Under the pieces are notes generated by a model. The model worked only from the letters and a program-made list of their open reading frames with translations. It had not been told where the DNA came from and searched no databases. The translations under genes and the position numbers were made by a program. From Deltaproteobacteria bacterium (GTDB lineage Bacteria; Desulfobacterota; Dissulfuribacteria; Dissulfuribacterales; UBA3076), in assembly GCA_018399745.1 (NCBI GenBank), contig JAGYNZ010000028.1, forward strand, positions 1-37,117: a DNA stretch of 37,117 nt, written 5' to 3'. Below, in pieces: positions 14,869 to 23,903 of this stretch; position 1 is the first letter of the stretch; every line of letters begins with the position of its first letter.

Positions 14869-16251
14869 TTGAGCAAAGATAACAAAACAATCTATGTGTG
14901 CCAGACATGCGGCCAGACTTCGGCCAAGTGGCTTGGTCGTTGTCCCGGTTGCGGAGAATGGCACACACTGGTGAAAGAATCTGTAAATACCCTGAATGTA
15001 CAAGACCGAAGTCTTTTAGGTGTGAATCGATCTGCCCCCTTACCCTTGATGGAGGTGTCTGCAGACGTCGATGATGCCAGAATTGTCATTGGGATAAGTG
15101 AAATGGATCGGGTATTAGGCGGGGGCCTGGTACCGGGCAGCCTGGTATTATTGGCCGGAGAGCCTGGCATAGGTAAGTCTACATTATTATTGCAGGTACT
15201 CTGCCATCTGGCCTCTAATCAAAAGCAGAAGAAAGTCTTGTATGTCAGCGGCGAAGAATCATTGGCTCAGATCAGGATGAGGTCTGAGCGGTTGGGAAAG
15301 ATCCCTGAAAATCTCTGGGTTGCTTGCGAGTCAGAACTTGATCGAATTATTGAAATTATGGAAGAACAGGATCATTCTATCCTGGCTATAGATTCCATAC
15401 AGACCTTGTTTTGCGGCGAGATATTGTCAGCTCCCGGGAGCATGGTCCAAGTCAGAGAAACCACTGCACGGCTCATGCAGCTTGCCAAGTCCAAAGCCGT
15501 ATCGACGATACTTGTGGGCCATGTAACAAAGGAAGGGGCCATAGCAGGACCTCGGGCACTTGAACATCTGGTGGACACTGTATTGTATTTCGAAGGGGAT
15601 CGGAGTCACACTTTCAGACTTCTGAGGACTGTAAAAAACCGTTACGGCCCAACTCATGAAATAGGTGTCTTTGAAATGACTGAAAGCGGACTGGAACAGG
15701 TTCCTAACCCCTCTGAGGTCTTCCTTGCCCAAAGGCCAAAGGCGCTTCCGGGTTCGGTAATTGTTCCATGTATGGAAGGCACCCGTCCTATACTGGTAGA
15801 AATTCAGGCCCTGGTAAGTCCCTCACACCTGGCGATACCAAGGCGAACCTCAACCGGTATTGACAGTAATCGTCTGGCATTGCTCATTGCGGTTGCAGAA
15901 AGACATCTGGGTGTGGTACTTTTTGACCGAGACATTTTTATAAATGTGGTTGGTGGGCTTAAAATATCCGAGCCTGCAAGTGAACTCGCCGTAATCATGG
16001 CTATTGTCTCAAGTCTCAGAGATATTCCACTTAATATGGACACCGCGGTTTTTGGTGAAGTCGGTCTTACTGGAGAGGTGAGATCGGTTGGAAGGATGGA
16101 ATTAAGAATCAACGAGGTTGCCCGTCTGGGGCTCAAGAGGTGCATTATTCCTCGAGCGGGATCTTATCGTATCAAGTATTCAAATAGCCTGGAGATCCTT
16201 TCGGTGAAAAGAATAGATGAGGCGATAACGGCACTGTCTGAAGTCTCTTGA
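14869..16251 (+). CDS. radA: DNA repair protein RadA
   Basis: 460 residues, the standard length. The N-terminal zinc finger uses C11, C14, C25 and C28. The RecA-like ATPase has Walker A GEPGIGKST (97-105), SGEES, the RadA-specific KNRYG motif and a C-terminal Lon-protease-like domain (GSVIVPCMEGTRP, then FGEVGLTGEVRSV). RadA is a hexameric helicase that drives branch migration of recombination intermediates. The start is TTG with GAGGA 9 bases upstream. It lies between the kinase gene (139 bases upstream) and trxA (128 bases downstream). Confidence 0.96.
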   Translation: MSKDNKTIYVCQTCGQTSAKWLGRCPGCGEWHTLVKESVNTLNVQDRSLLGVNRSAPLPLMEVSADVDDARIVIGISEMDRVLGGGLVPGSLVLLAGEPGIGKSTLLLQVLCHLASNQKQKKVLYVSGEESLAQIRMRSERLGKIPENLWVACESELDRIIEIMEEQDHSILAIDSIQTLFCGEILSAPGSMVQVRETTARLMQLAKSKAVSTILVGHVTKEGAIAGPRALEHLVDTVLYFEGDRSHTFRLLRTVKNRYGPTHEIGVFEMTESGLEQVPNPSEVFLAQRPKALPGSVIVPCMEGTRPILVEIQALVSPSHLAIPRRTSTGIDSNRLALLIAVAERHLGVVLFDRDIFINVVGGLKISEPASELAVIMAIVSSLRDIPLNMDTAVFGEVGLTGEVRSVGRMELRINEVARLGLKRCIIPRAGSYRIKYSNSLEILSVKRIDEAITALSEVS

Positions 16252-16379
16252 CAGTCAGTAAACCCTGGCCTACATTCACCCTTACTATTTGATACTGGCC
16301 TTTGAAGCATGTTGCCTTCGCAGAAATGTTGAGGTTAAGCCCTTATATTTTATTATAAATAATAGGAGATATATAGATC

Positions 16380-16712
16380 ATGTCTGAAGACAAGTTGATG
16401 CATGTAACTGATGCAGAGTTTGAATCCCAGGTCTTAAAATCTGATAAACCTGTACTGGTTGATTTCTGGGCGAGCTGGTGTGGACCATGCCTGGCCATTG
16501 CACCGATAGTTGAGGAGTTGGCAGAAGCCTATGAAGGAAAACTAATAGTAGCCAAGATGAACGTAGACCAGAGCCCTGTTACTCCAGGCAAGTATGGCAT
16601 AAGAGCCATTCCCACCTTAATCGTTTTTAAGGACGGACAGGTCGTGGAACAAATTACCGGCGCGGTAGGAAAGGCTGTTATCGAATCCGCTATTAACAAG
16701 GCGTTGTCCTGA
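16380..16712 (+). CDS. trxA: Thioredoxin
   Basis: 110 residues with the canonical active site WCGPC at 33-37, the DFWASWCGPC strand-helix context, buried aspartate 28 and the cis-proline loop GIRAIPTLIVF. It reduces protein disulfides in the cytoplasm, fed by thioredoxin reductase (not in the window). AGGAGA lies about 10 bases before the ATG. The proline/alanine pattern after the active site (LAIAPIVEEL) is standard. It is followed by bamD after 69 bases. Confidence 0.96.
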   Translation: MSEDKLMHVTDAEFESQVLKSDKPVLVDFWASWCGPCLAIAPIVEELAEAYEGKLIVAKMNVDQSPVTPGKYGIRAIPTLIVFKDGQVVEQITGAVGKAVIESAINKALS

Positions 16713-16781
16713 TCTTAAAAAAAATGCATTTTGAGCGCTTTGTGTTTTTGTTGTGAGAAAACATTTTCTGCAACGTAATCC

Positions 16782-17603
16782 ATGATGAATAAATCGCATC
16801 ATCGAACAAGAAGCTGTAAAAGATTGTCGGTAAGATATCTTGTGCTTTTAAGCCTTTTGATTACGGGTATTTCCTTCGGATGTGCCGGCAAGGATCGAGG
16901 TATTGAGTCCGACAAAGATAAAGGCATGTTTTCATGGTTTCGTTCTGCAGCTGGTCCAGCGAAACCGGAGAACGAGATTAATCTGTCTGACAGGGCCATG
17001 GACTATTTTCGGCAAGGGCGCTATACCATGGCAGAGGAGATATTTCAAAAAATAAGAGATCGTTACCCCTTCAGCTCGTATGCTGCGCTTGCGGAATTGC
17101 GTCTTGCAGATTGCAAGTTCCACATGGGCAATTATAGCGAAGCCTTACTCCTTTATGAGGAGTTTGAGAAGCTTCATCCTACCAATGAGGCGGTTATCTA
17201 TGTTATCTTTCAGGAGGGTTCCTGCTATTACAGGTTAATGAAAGGCCCTGATCGTGAACAGACCTCTACCCATAAACTCATTGAGACCTATGATCGGCTC
17301 CTGAGCAGGCATCCAAATAGTCCCTATAGTTATGAGGCCCGTAAGAGAATAGCGGAGGCAAGAGAGCGTCTGGCCCAACATGAACTCCTGGTTGCACAAT
17401 GGTATACCCGAACCGGGCAGGTGCCTCAAGCTAAAAATCGTCTGGAGATCGCCATGAATATTTATCCAGATACCTCAGCCGGGTTAAAAGCGGCACATCT
17501 TCTAAAAGAGGATGAAATATTTCGGCAGGCCTCTACTAACGAGACAGATATAGCAAAAGAATCAGAGGAATCCTGGTGGAGGCGACTGGTACCATTTATG
17601 TGA
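16782..17603 (+). CDS. bamD: Outer-membrane assembly lipoprotein BamD
   Basis: 273 residues. A lipoprotein signal ends at C34 (SFGC lipobox). The mature protein consists of TPR-like repeats: DRAMDYFRQGRYTMAEEIFQKI, ALAELRLADCKFHMGNYSEALLLYEEFEKLHP, the YETYDRLLSRHPNSPYSYEARKRI-like region and LVAQWYTRTGQVPQAKNRLEIAMNIYPD. This repeat order is that of BamD/ComL, the essential partner of BamA in inserting beta-barrel proteins into the outer membrane. Its 3' end overlaps the convergent ABC ATPase gene by 8 bases. Confidence 0.9.
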   Translation: MMNKSHHRTRSCKRLSVRYLVLLSLLITGISFGCAGKDRGIESDKDKGMFSWFRSAAGPAKPENEINLSDRAMDYFRQGRYTMAEEIFQKIRDRYPFSSYAALAELRLADCKFHMGNYSEALLLYEEFEKLHPTNEAVIYVIFQEGSCYYRLMKGPDREQTSTHKLIETYDRLLSRHPNSPYSYEARKRIAEARERLAQHELLVAQWYTRTGQVPQAKNRLEIAMNIYPDTSAGLKAAHLLKEDEIFRQASTNETDIAKESEESWWRRLVPFM

Positions 17604-18570
17604 AAAGGTGACAGGAAACGCGCCTGTTGTTTTCCAGACGCAAATCTTCAGGCTCTATCTTTCTGCAAATATCCATGGCCCTGGGACAACGGTCCTGAAA
17701 AGCACATCCCGAAGGGATGGAATCCAAGGCAGGGACATGCCCCGGGATGGAAATGAGACGCTTGGAGCCCGGAGGCATACCATAGGGTACCGAATCCAGG
17801 AGACCCTGGGTGTATGGATGGAGGGGATTTTCAAAAAGATCATCAATTAATGCCTCTTCAACTATTTTCCCCGCATACATTATGATTACCCTGTGGGCTA
17901 TCTGGGCTACTACTCCAAGGTTGTGCGTTATGAGTAAGAGGCCGAGATCATGTTGTTTCCGAAGCCTGTTCAGTACTTCAAGGATTTGGGCCTGTATGGT
18001 CACATCCAGAGCAGTAGTGGGCTCATCTGCTATCAAAAGTTTTGGTTGACATGCAAGGGACATGGCTATCATAGCCCTCTGACGCAACCCTCCTGAAAGC
18101 TGATGAGGATAAGCTGTAATCCTCTCTTCGGGTGAGGGCATTCCAACCTGTCTTAAGAGCTCAATAATCCGTTCTCGAACCTGTCTTTTTGAAAGTCTGA
18201 TATGGGTTGTTATGGCTTCAGAAATCTGATCTCCAATTGTGAAAACCGGATTGAGGGCCGTCATAGGTTCTTGAAAAATCATGGCTATTTTTTTACCCCT
18301 GATGCTGCATAACTGACCAGGGGTAAGGTCCATGAGATCTACACCCTCAAATACTATTTTTCCACTTCTTAAGTTAAACGGAGGACTTGCGAGCAGGCCC
18401 AGCAGGGAAAGAGCTGTAACGCTTTTTCCACAACCGGATTCCCCTACGAGACAGACGTTTTCCCCCTTTTTAACAGAAAAAGAAAGATCCCTTACAGGGA
18501 GCACGGGTCCTCTATTAGTCCTGATCTCAATTTCAAGCCCTTTGACAGAAAGCAGGATATTGTCACTCAC
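17596..18570 (-). CDS. ABC transporter ATP-binding protein, OppD/DppD type, without permease
   Basis: 324 residues of a peptide/nickel-type ABC ATPase. Walker A is GESGCGKSV (43-51), the signature is LSGGLRQRAMIA, Walker B leads into ADEPTTALDVT, and the oligopeptide-transporter C-terminal region is present (NPLHPYTQGLLDSVP, then GCAFQDRCPRAMDIC with the Fe-S-like cysteine motif). Usually such genes sit with two permeases, a binding protein and an OppF partner. None is found here. The start is GTG at 18570, nine bases after the stop of the upstream P-loop gene. Its role without the other subunits is open, and partners may be encoded elsewhere. Confidence 0.88.
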   Translation of the reverse strand: MSDNILLSVKGLEIEIRTNRGPVLPVRDLSFSVKKGENVCLVGESGCGKSVTALSLLGLLASPPFNLRSGKIVFEGVDLMDLTPGQLCSIRGKKIAMIFQEPMTALNPVFTIGDQISEAITTHIRLSKRQVRERIIELLRQVGMPSPEERITAYPHQLSGGLRQRAMIAMSLACQPKLLIADEPTTALDVTIQAQILEVLNRLRKQHDLGLLLITHNLGVVAQIAHRVIIMYAGKIVEEALIDDLFENPLHPYTQGLLDSVPYGMPPGSKRLISIPGHVPALDSIPSGCAFQDRCPRAMDICRKIEPEDLRLENNRRVSCHLFT

Positions 18571-18579
18571 GGTTTCTAA

Positions 18580-19236
18580 TTACAGGACCTTGTCCAGCCT
18601 TTGTCCCTTGATGAGTTGCACATTGATTTCATGTCCAGCAGGCCTGAGCTGCACTATTACTTCAAAAAGATCTGATATCGGGCTGATTGGGAACGGGATA
18701 TCACCTTGTTGTCCAAGGTTATCTTCCCTGTGAATCCTTACAGTAAACCATATAGGAAAACCGTGTTCCTTGGCCAGTGCTTTGAGTTTGATTAAGGCAG
18801 CCTGATCTATTTTATCAAATGACAATCCGTCTACCAGGGCTATCTGAGGAAAGAATATGCCCTGTTCAGTAAGGTCGCCTAGACGTTCTTCAAGCCGCTT
18901 TACGCTGAAGTCATCAATACTGAAAGTCATAATAAAACGGTGGGGAAGTATCATCTCCCACATCAAGTTGGTATTATTTGACTCGTACTGATCTGATATG
19001 CCCTGGAGGATTTCCTCGTACCAGAGACACACCTTTTTTATCGGTTGCCCCAGACATATATGAAGCACATTTTCTCCTCTGAGCAAGTTGTCCAGGGCCA
19101 GGTGCATCATGAAAGAAGTCTTGCCTTCTCCGGCCCTGGCGAGTATTGCACCGAATTGTCCATCCTCCGGGAGATGTCCGGCATTTTCCTTGATAAATTC
19201 CAGCGGATTTTTAAAAATTAGATTGTTCCCTGACAT
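18580..19236 (-). CDS. RecA/RadA-fold P-loop ATPase of unknown role
   Basis: 218 residues. Walker A ARAGEGKTS is at 33-41 and a Walker-B-like strand is IALVDGLSFD. The opening (GQFGAILARAGEGKTSFMMHLALDNLLRGENVLHICLGQPIKKV) resembles DnaB/RadA/KaiC-type RecA folds, followed by a C-terminal FPIWFTVR and DLFEVIVQLRP. No zinc finger, Lon domain or membrane segment is visible. I do not recognise a characterised family. The 9-base gap to the ABC ATPase gene indicates one transcript, but a shared pathway is only an inference. An AAAGGT element precedes the ATG. Confidence 0.7.
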   Translation of the reverse strand: MSGNNLIFKNPLEFIKENAGHLPEDGQFGAILARAGEGKTSFMMHLALDNLLRGENVLHICLGQPIKKVCLWYEEILQGISDQYESNNTNLMWEMILPHRFIMTFSIDDFSVKRLEERLGDLTEQGIFFPQIALVDGLSFDKIDQAALIKLKALAKEHGFPIWFTVRIHREDNLGQQGDIPFPISPISDLFEVIVQLRPAGHEINVQLIKGQRLDKVL

Positions 19237-19412
19237 ATTAAAGACCTTTTCTAAAAAAGAGAGGTTTTATAAAATATTGAATGCTGAGTACTGGATTAAT
19301 GAAATAACTATATAGTATGATATTTTATTCCAAAAATTTAAAATTTAATATTCAAAATTCATAACTTTTTTCAAAGTTTCGTCTGGAAAAACCAGATTGA
19401 AAGACATGGGGA

Positions 19413-21494
19413 TTAAGCGGCCCTTTTCTTTTCCTCGACGGCTTTTTTTATCAATTCATCTGCTATGTTTTTAGGTACCTGACGATAGGTAGAAAATTCC
19501 ATGGTAAACTGGGCCTTCCCCTGCGTGCCGGAGCGCAGAGTTGTAGAGTAGCCGAACATCTCGGCGAGCGGGACCTCAGCCTCTATTACGCTTATATTTC
19601 CTTCATCCTGTGTACCCAGAATCATCCCTCTCCGCTGGTTAAGTAATCCCATTACAGCACCCTGAAATTCAGTAGGCGTCTCCACCGCCACTTTCATTAT
19701 GGGTTCCAGTATGACAGGTTTGGCCTTTTTGTAGCCTTCCGAAAAGGCCCTGCGGGATGCAGCCTGAAAAGCCATGTCAGAAGAGTCAACAGGGTGGGAT
19801 TGACCATCGTTGATAACGATTTTTACTCCTGTAACAGGAAAGCCCAACAGTTGCCCTTTCTCCATACTTTTTTTGAAACCTTTTTCACAGGAAGAGATAA
19901 ATTCCGTGGGTATAGCACCACCGACTATCTTGTTTTCAAAGACAAATTCGTCTTCAACGGGCTCAATATAACCGGCTACCCTTCCAAACTGACCCGCACC
20001 ACCTGTCTGTTTTTTATGGGTATAGTTGAATTCGGCATGCCTGGTAACAGTCTCCCTGTATGCTACTTGTGGTATGCCGGTAGTAACGTCTGCATCGTAT
20101 TCCCTGCGCATTCGCTCAACATATATCTCAAGATGAAGTTCTCCCATGCCGGAGATAATAGTGTCTCCGGTCTCGTGATTAACGTACGCCCTGAATGTAG
20201 GATCTTCTTTGGTAAATCTGGAAAGGGCCTTTGACATTTTGACATGGGCCTTGTTGTCTTTAGGGCAAATTGCCAGTGAGATAACCGGCTCGGGTATATG
20301 CATGGAGGTCATGCTATATCTAATTCCCGGAGCCGTGAAGGTATCACCGGATGCACAGTCCACACCGAAGAGTGCCCCAATATAGCCGGCAGGGACAGAC
20401 CCTATTTCCTCCATCTGGTCGGCATGTATATGTACAACCCTTCCCACCCTGACCTTTTGACCGGTTCTTGAATTTACTATGGTGTCTCCCTTGGAGAGGG
20501 TCCCCTGATATACCCTGATATAAGTGAGTTGTCCGTAACGGCCTTCTTCCAGCTTGAACGTGAGGGCTACAAGAGGTTTTGAAGGATCTGTTTCAAGTCT
20601 CTTCTCAACTCCCTCATTTTCCAGATCTATGGCGTAGTTTTCAATATCCATTGGTTGCGGCAGGTATTGAGCTACTGCATCAAGGAGAGGCTGTACCCCT
20701 TTATTCTTGTAAGCAGACCCAATAAATACAGGGGTAAGTCCGCGGACAAGAGTGCCCTTTCTTATCGCTTCAACCAATACATCTGTCGTGACCCTGTCAT
20801 CAAGGGCGGCCTCCATGAGTTCATCAGAAAACATTGAAGCGGCATCAATAAGTCTTTCCCTGGAGGCCTCAGCCTCTGCGCGAAGCCCTTGGGGTATTTC
20901 TTCCAAACGTGTCTGTTCACCGCTTGGGCCGTCAAAATATATAGCCTTCATGGAGACAAGGTCTACAACCCCCTGAAAGTCAGATTCAAGACCTACAGGT
21001 ATTTGCATTGCAACAGCGTTATGGTTCAGCTTTTCCCTGAGTTGTTTTATAACGCGGAACGGGTTGGCACCACTACGGTCACACTTATTTATAAAGGCGA
21101 TACAAGGGACCTTGTATCTGGACATCTGCCGGTCGACTGTAATCGACTGAGACTGTACACCTCCAACGGAGCAAAGGACCAGTACGGCGCCGTCAAGTAC
21201 CCTCAGGGCCCTCTCGACTTCAATAGTGAAATCTACGTGCCCCGGAGTATCAATAATATTTATCTCATAGCCCTTCCACTCACAGTAGGTGGCGGCAGAG
21301 GTAATTGTTATTCCACGTTCTCTTTCGAGCTCCATGAAATCCATGGTCGCTCCGATGCCGTCCTTGCCTTTCACGTCGTGGATGGCGTGAATTCGTTGAG
21401 TATAAAAAAGAATTCTTTCGGTAAGAGTGGTCTTTCCCGCATCAATGTGGGCACTGATGCCGATGTTTCTTACCATTGCCCTATCTCTATTCAT
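19413..21494 (-). CDS. fusA: Elongation factor G, spdEFG1/mitochondrial EFG1-like
   Basis: 693 residues, a complete EF-G. G1 is AHIDAGKTT, followed by [18 protein letters not shown] and NKCD, and the protein includes domains II-V. The sequence [40 protein letters not shown] and the [24 protein letters not shown] region resemble mitochondrial EFG1 and the 'spd' EF-Gs of spirochaetes, planctomycetes and deltaproteobacteria, more than E. coli FusA. In mitochondria EFG1 performs translocation and EFG2 recycling. The gene stands outside the str operon. A GAGG site about 12 bases upstream supports the ATG at 21494, with Met7 an alternative. Confidence 0.92.
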   Translation of the reverse strand: MNRDRAMVRNIGISAHIDAGKTTLTERILFYTQRIHAIHDVKGKDGIGATMDFMELERERGITITSAATYCEWKGYEINIIDTPGHVDFTIEVERALRVLDGAVLVLCSVGGVQSQSITVDRQMSRYKVPCIAFINKCDRSGANPFRVIKQLREKLNHNAVAMQIPVGLESDFQGVVDLVSMKAIYFDGPSGEQTRLEEIPQGLRAEAEASRERLIDAASMFSDELMEAALDDRVTTDVLVEAIRKGTLVRGLTPVFIGSAYKNKGVQPLLDAVAQYLPQPMDIENYAIDLENEGVEKRLETDPSKPLVALTFKLEEGRYGQLTYIRVYQGTLSKGDTIVNSRTGQKVRVGRVVHIHADQMEEIGSVPAGYIGALFGVDCASGDTFTAPGIRYSMTSMHIPEPVISLAICPKDNKAHVKMSKALSRFTKEDPTFRAYVNHETGDTIISGMGELHLEIYVERMRREYDADVTTGIPQVAYRETVTRHAEFNYTHKKQTGGAGQFGRVAGYIEPVEDEFVFENKIVGGAIPTEFISSCEKGFKKSMEKGQLLGFPVTGVKIVINDGQSHPVDSSDMAFQAASRRAFSEGYKKAKPVILEPIMKVAVETPTEFQGAVMGLLNQRRGMILGTQDEGNISVIEAEVPLAEMFGYSTTLRSGTQGKAQFTMEFSTYRQVPKNIADELIKKAVEEKKRAA

Positions 21495-21745
21495 GTTTTT
21501 GTTGCCTCAAAAAAATATTTAATCCTTAATTCTATTTTATATCTTTGATTGAATATAATAATTAAGAGAGAAGTCGCGGTTTTTAACTTTTTACATTCAG
21601 CTTGTCAAGACAAAACGATTCATAGTACAACACAAGGCACAGGAATTCATAATTTATTGAAAATCTTTATCGTTCACGCATTCAAGGATCAAGCCCGCAC
21701 ACCACAAAGACACCGGCCATTTAAGGCTCACAGGGCCTGTCTTTT

Positions 21746-23164
21746 CTATTTCGTCAGTAATGCGACGGATTCAATATGCCAGGTATGAGGAAACATATCC
21801 ACCGGCTGAATCTTTTCCACTTTATAACCATACACCAAAACAAATTGTTCAACATCTCTGGCTTGAGTAGAAGGATTACAGCTGACATAAATAATCTTTG
21901 AAGCGCCTGAACTCACTATATGGTTGAGAAACTTCGGATGGATTCCAGCCCTTGGCGGATCAATCACAACAATATCAGGAGGCAGTAAGGATCGAATAAG
22001 TTGCTGATTCATTTGAAAAAATTTATCTAAATTTGCTTCAAAAAATTCGCAATTATCAATGTTATTTTTGTGCGCATTTTCATTAGCATTTTTTACTGCT
22101 GCAGAACAGACTTCAAAACCATAGATCTTTTTTGCGATATCCGCCAGAAATAAGGCAATTGACCCTGTTCCTGAATAAAAATCCCAAATAACCGGTTTAT
22201 CCGTCTCCAGAGCGAACTCTCTGATGACATCATATAATTGTTCCGCTCCCCTCGTATTTGTCTGGAAAAATGCATTTGCTGAAATTTCGTATTGAATACC
22301 TCCAATTTTATCGTGAATAACAGAATCGCCATAGAGAAGGATCTCTTCACCACCACAGGAAGTCTGGCCCTTTGATTTTATAACATTATTTACTATGGAA
22401 GTAATTTCCGGATAACGTATGATCAAATCATCAATCAAAGTCTTTAATACTTCTTTTCCACTCTCTCGAGTAATGAAATTGATCATTATCTCACGAGTAT
22501 GAGCCCCTTCGCGGATCATTATATTGCGAAGAAAACCCGTGTGATTTCTTGGACTGTCCAGGGTAATTTTGTTTTCCTGCATCCATTGCCGGATATTTGC
22601 AAATATTTTATTGGGAGTATCATTTTGTAGAAGGCACTGTTTAATATCTAAAATCTTATCGAATCGTCCCGGTGCATGTAGACCAATTGCAAAATCTTTT
22701 GGTGTTTCAGGATCATTCTCCTTCATCAACCATCGATTATCTCCGGCGGAAAATTCCATTTTATTTCTGTAGCCCCAGATTTCAGGTGAGGCCAAAGGCT
22801 CCAAAATCTTTACGGATGTCAACCTTGTTAAATGTGTGTACACACCTTCAATTTGCTGCTTTTTTATCTTTAACTGTGCTGAATATCGAAGATTTTGAAA
22901 AGTACAACCACCGCAATCATTAAAATATACACATTTGGGATCTACATAATCCGGACTTTGAGTAATAATTTCTTCGATAATAGCTTCAGCAAACGAAGAC
23001 TTTTTTTTAATAATTTTTACCTTCAGACGCTGACCGGGAAGCGCATCTCTGACAAAAATTACAAAATTATCAAGTCGAGCGACACCTTTACCCCCATAAG
23101 CCACTGAATCAACACTGATGGTAATAGATTGATTTTTTTTAATATTTATTGGTGATATATCCAT
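21746..23164 (-). CDS. rlmD: 23S rRNA (uracil(1939)-C5)-methyltransferase RlmD/RumA
   Basis: 472 residues. An N-terminal TRAM domain (VAYGGKGVARLDNFVIFV, ALPGQRLKVKI) binds RNA. A cysteine cluster follows (C at CVYF, then DCGGCTFQ) that holds a 4Fe-4S cluster in RumA-like enzymes. The methyltransferase part shows DFYSGTGSIALFLA, the IDPPRAGIHPKF motif and the catalytic YVSCNPSTQARD. This family includes RlmD, RlmCD and RumA paralogues. RlmD is favoured by the Fe-S cysteines. AGGGA precedes the ATG. Codon use is more AT-rich than in the neighbouring EF-G gene. Confidence 0.85.
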   Translation of the reverse strand: MDISPINIKKNQSITISVDSVAYGGKGVARLDNFVIFVRDALPGQRLKVKIIKKKSSFAEAIIEEIITQSPDYVDPKCVYFNDCGGCTFQNLRYSAQLKIKKQQIEGVYTHLTRLTSVKILEPLASPEIWGYRNKMEFSAGDNRWLMKENDPETPKDFAIGLHAPGRFDKILDIKQCLLQNDTPNKIFANIRQWMQENKITLDSPRNHTGFLRNIMIREGAHTREIMINFITRESGKEVLKTLIDDLIIRYPEITSIVNNVIKSKGQTSCGGEEILLYGDSVIHDKIGGIQYEISANAFFQTNTRGAEQLYDVIREFALETDKPVIWDFYSGTGSIALFLADIAKKIYGFEVCSAAVKNANENAHKNNIDNCEFFEANLDKFFQMNQQLIRSLLPPDIVVIDPPRAGIHPKFLNHIVSSGASKIIYVSCNPSTQARDVEQFVLVYGYKVEKIQPVDMFPHTWHIESVALLTK

Positions 23165-23286
23165 TTTCCCTGATTATAACGGATTTTTGGAAGGCGTGCC
23201 GGACATTTCTGGAATATCGATAACAAAAACAAAATTAATCCTAGCACTTCAGCCCGAAGGGAAATCTTCCGATTGACACGTTAGAT

Positions 23287-23338
23287 CTGAAAATACAGAA
23301 GGTCTTTTGACTGCGTATTTTCAGAAAAATATGCAGTC
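23287..23338 (+). promoter_or_regulatory. Mutually exclusive hairpins in the PilZ gene leader
   Basis: Hairpin A pairs CTGAAAATAC (23287-23296) with GTATTTTCAG (23315-23324), ten perfect pairs with an 18-base loop. Hairpin B pairs GACTGCGTATTTT (23309-23321) with AAAATATGCAGTC (23326-23338), thirteen pairs including one G-T, with loop CAGA. They share 23315-23324, so only one can form at a time. Hairpin B ends five bases before the AAGGAG site of the PilZ gene. A TTGACA lies at 23273. Such an arrangement resembles a leader switch, but no known riboswitch consensus is matched. Confidence 0.6.
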
Positions 23339-23355
23339 AGGAAAGGAGAAAGAGA

Positions 23356-23703
23356 GTGTCTGGAACCGAGCAAAGAGCAAGTGTCCGTATCCCCGCCCGA
23401 TTCAAAGTAGACTATTCCCATGAGGACAATTATCTCATTTCATACAGTAAGAACATCTCTGCCGAAGGTATGTTTATCTGTACACACAGTCTCGTCCCTG
23501 TCGGGACCCATGTCAAACTGGTTTTCTCCATTAATGAGCTTTACGAGATAGAAGTAAATGCAGGGGTTGCATGGGTTAACTCCCAGGGGAAAAAGGAGGA
23601 CATCGGACTGGGTTTAAGGTTTTTTAATCCGCCAACCCCGTTAAAAGAAGCCATTCTGCGTATAGTCAATCGAATAGCGGTTGTTGATCCCCCGAATCAG
23701 TAA
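23356..23703 (+). CDS. PilZ-domain c-di-GMP-binding protein (MG-PilZ type)
   Basis: 115 residues, almost entirely one PilZ domain. The c-di-GMP ligands are in place: RASVR (R7 and R11) and N-x-S-x-x-G at 33-38 (NISAEG). The ending GLGLRFFNPPTPLKEAILRIVNRI matches the short myxobacterial/deltaproteobacterial MG-PilZ group. Such free-standing domains transmit c-di-GMP levels to motility, surface or regulatory partners. The start is GTG with AAGGAG seven bases upstream. It stands alone, followed by 200 bases without a gene and then the DUF748 gene. Confidence 0.88.
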   Translation: MSGTEQRASVRIPARFKVDYSHEDNYLISYSKNISAEGMFICTHSLVPVGTHVKLVFSINELYEIEVNAGVAWVNSQGKKEDIGLGLRFFNPPTPLKEAILRIVNRIAVVDPPNQ

Positions 23704-23903
23704 CTGATTTTTTAAGGATTTCCAAATGGTATCTTAATTGCTGGCTCTCGACATTTTTCTGAAGCGGCGTCATTGCTTCATCATTTACTTACTCAATTAT
23801 TTAGTCAATCCCCTCTTCTTTTATTCTTTTGATCTTTTTGGGAATTCCTTTGCTTTCTCACTTCTGAAAGTATAAAATTTATCAGACAGAGGGAATAACA
23901 TTC

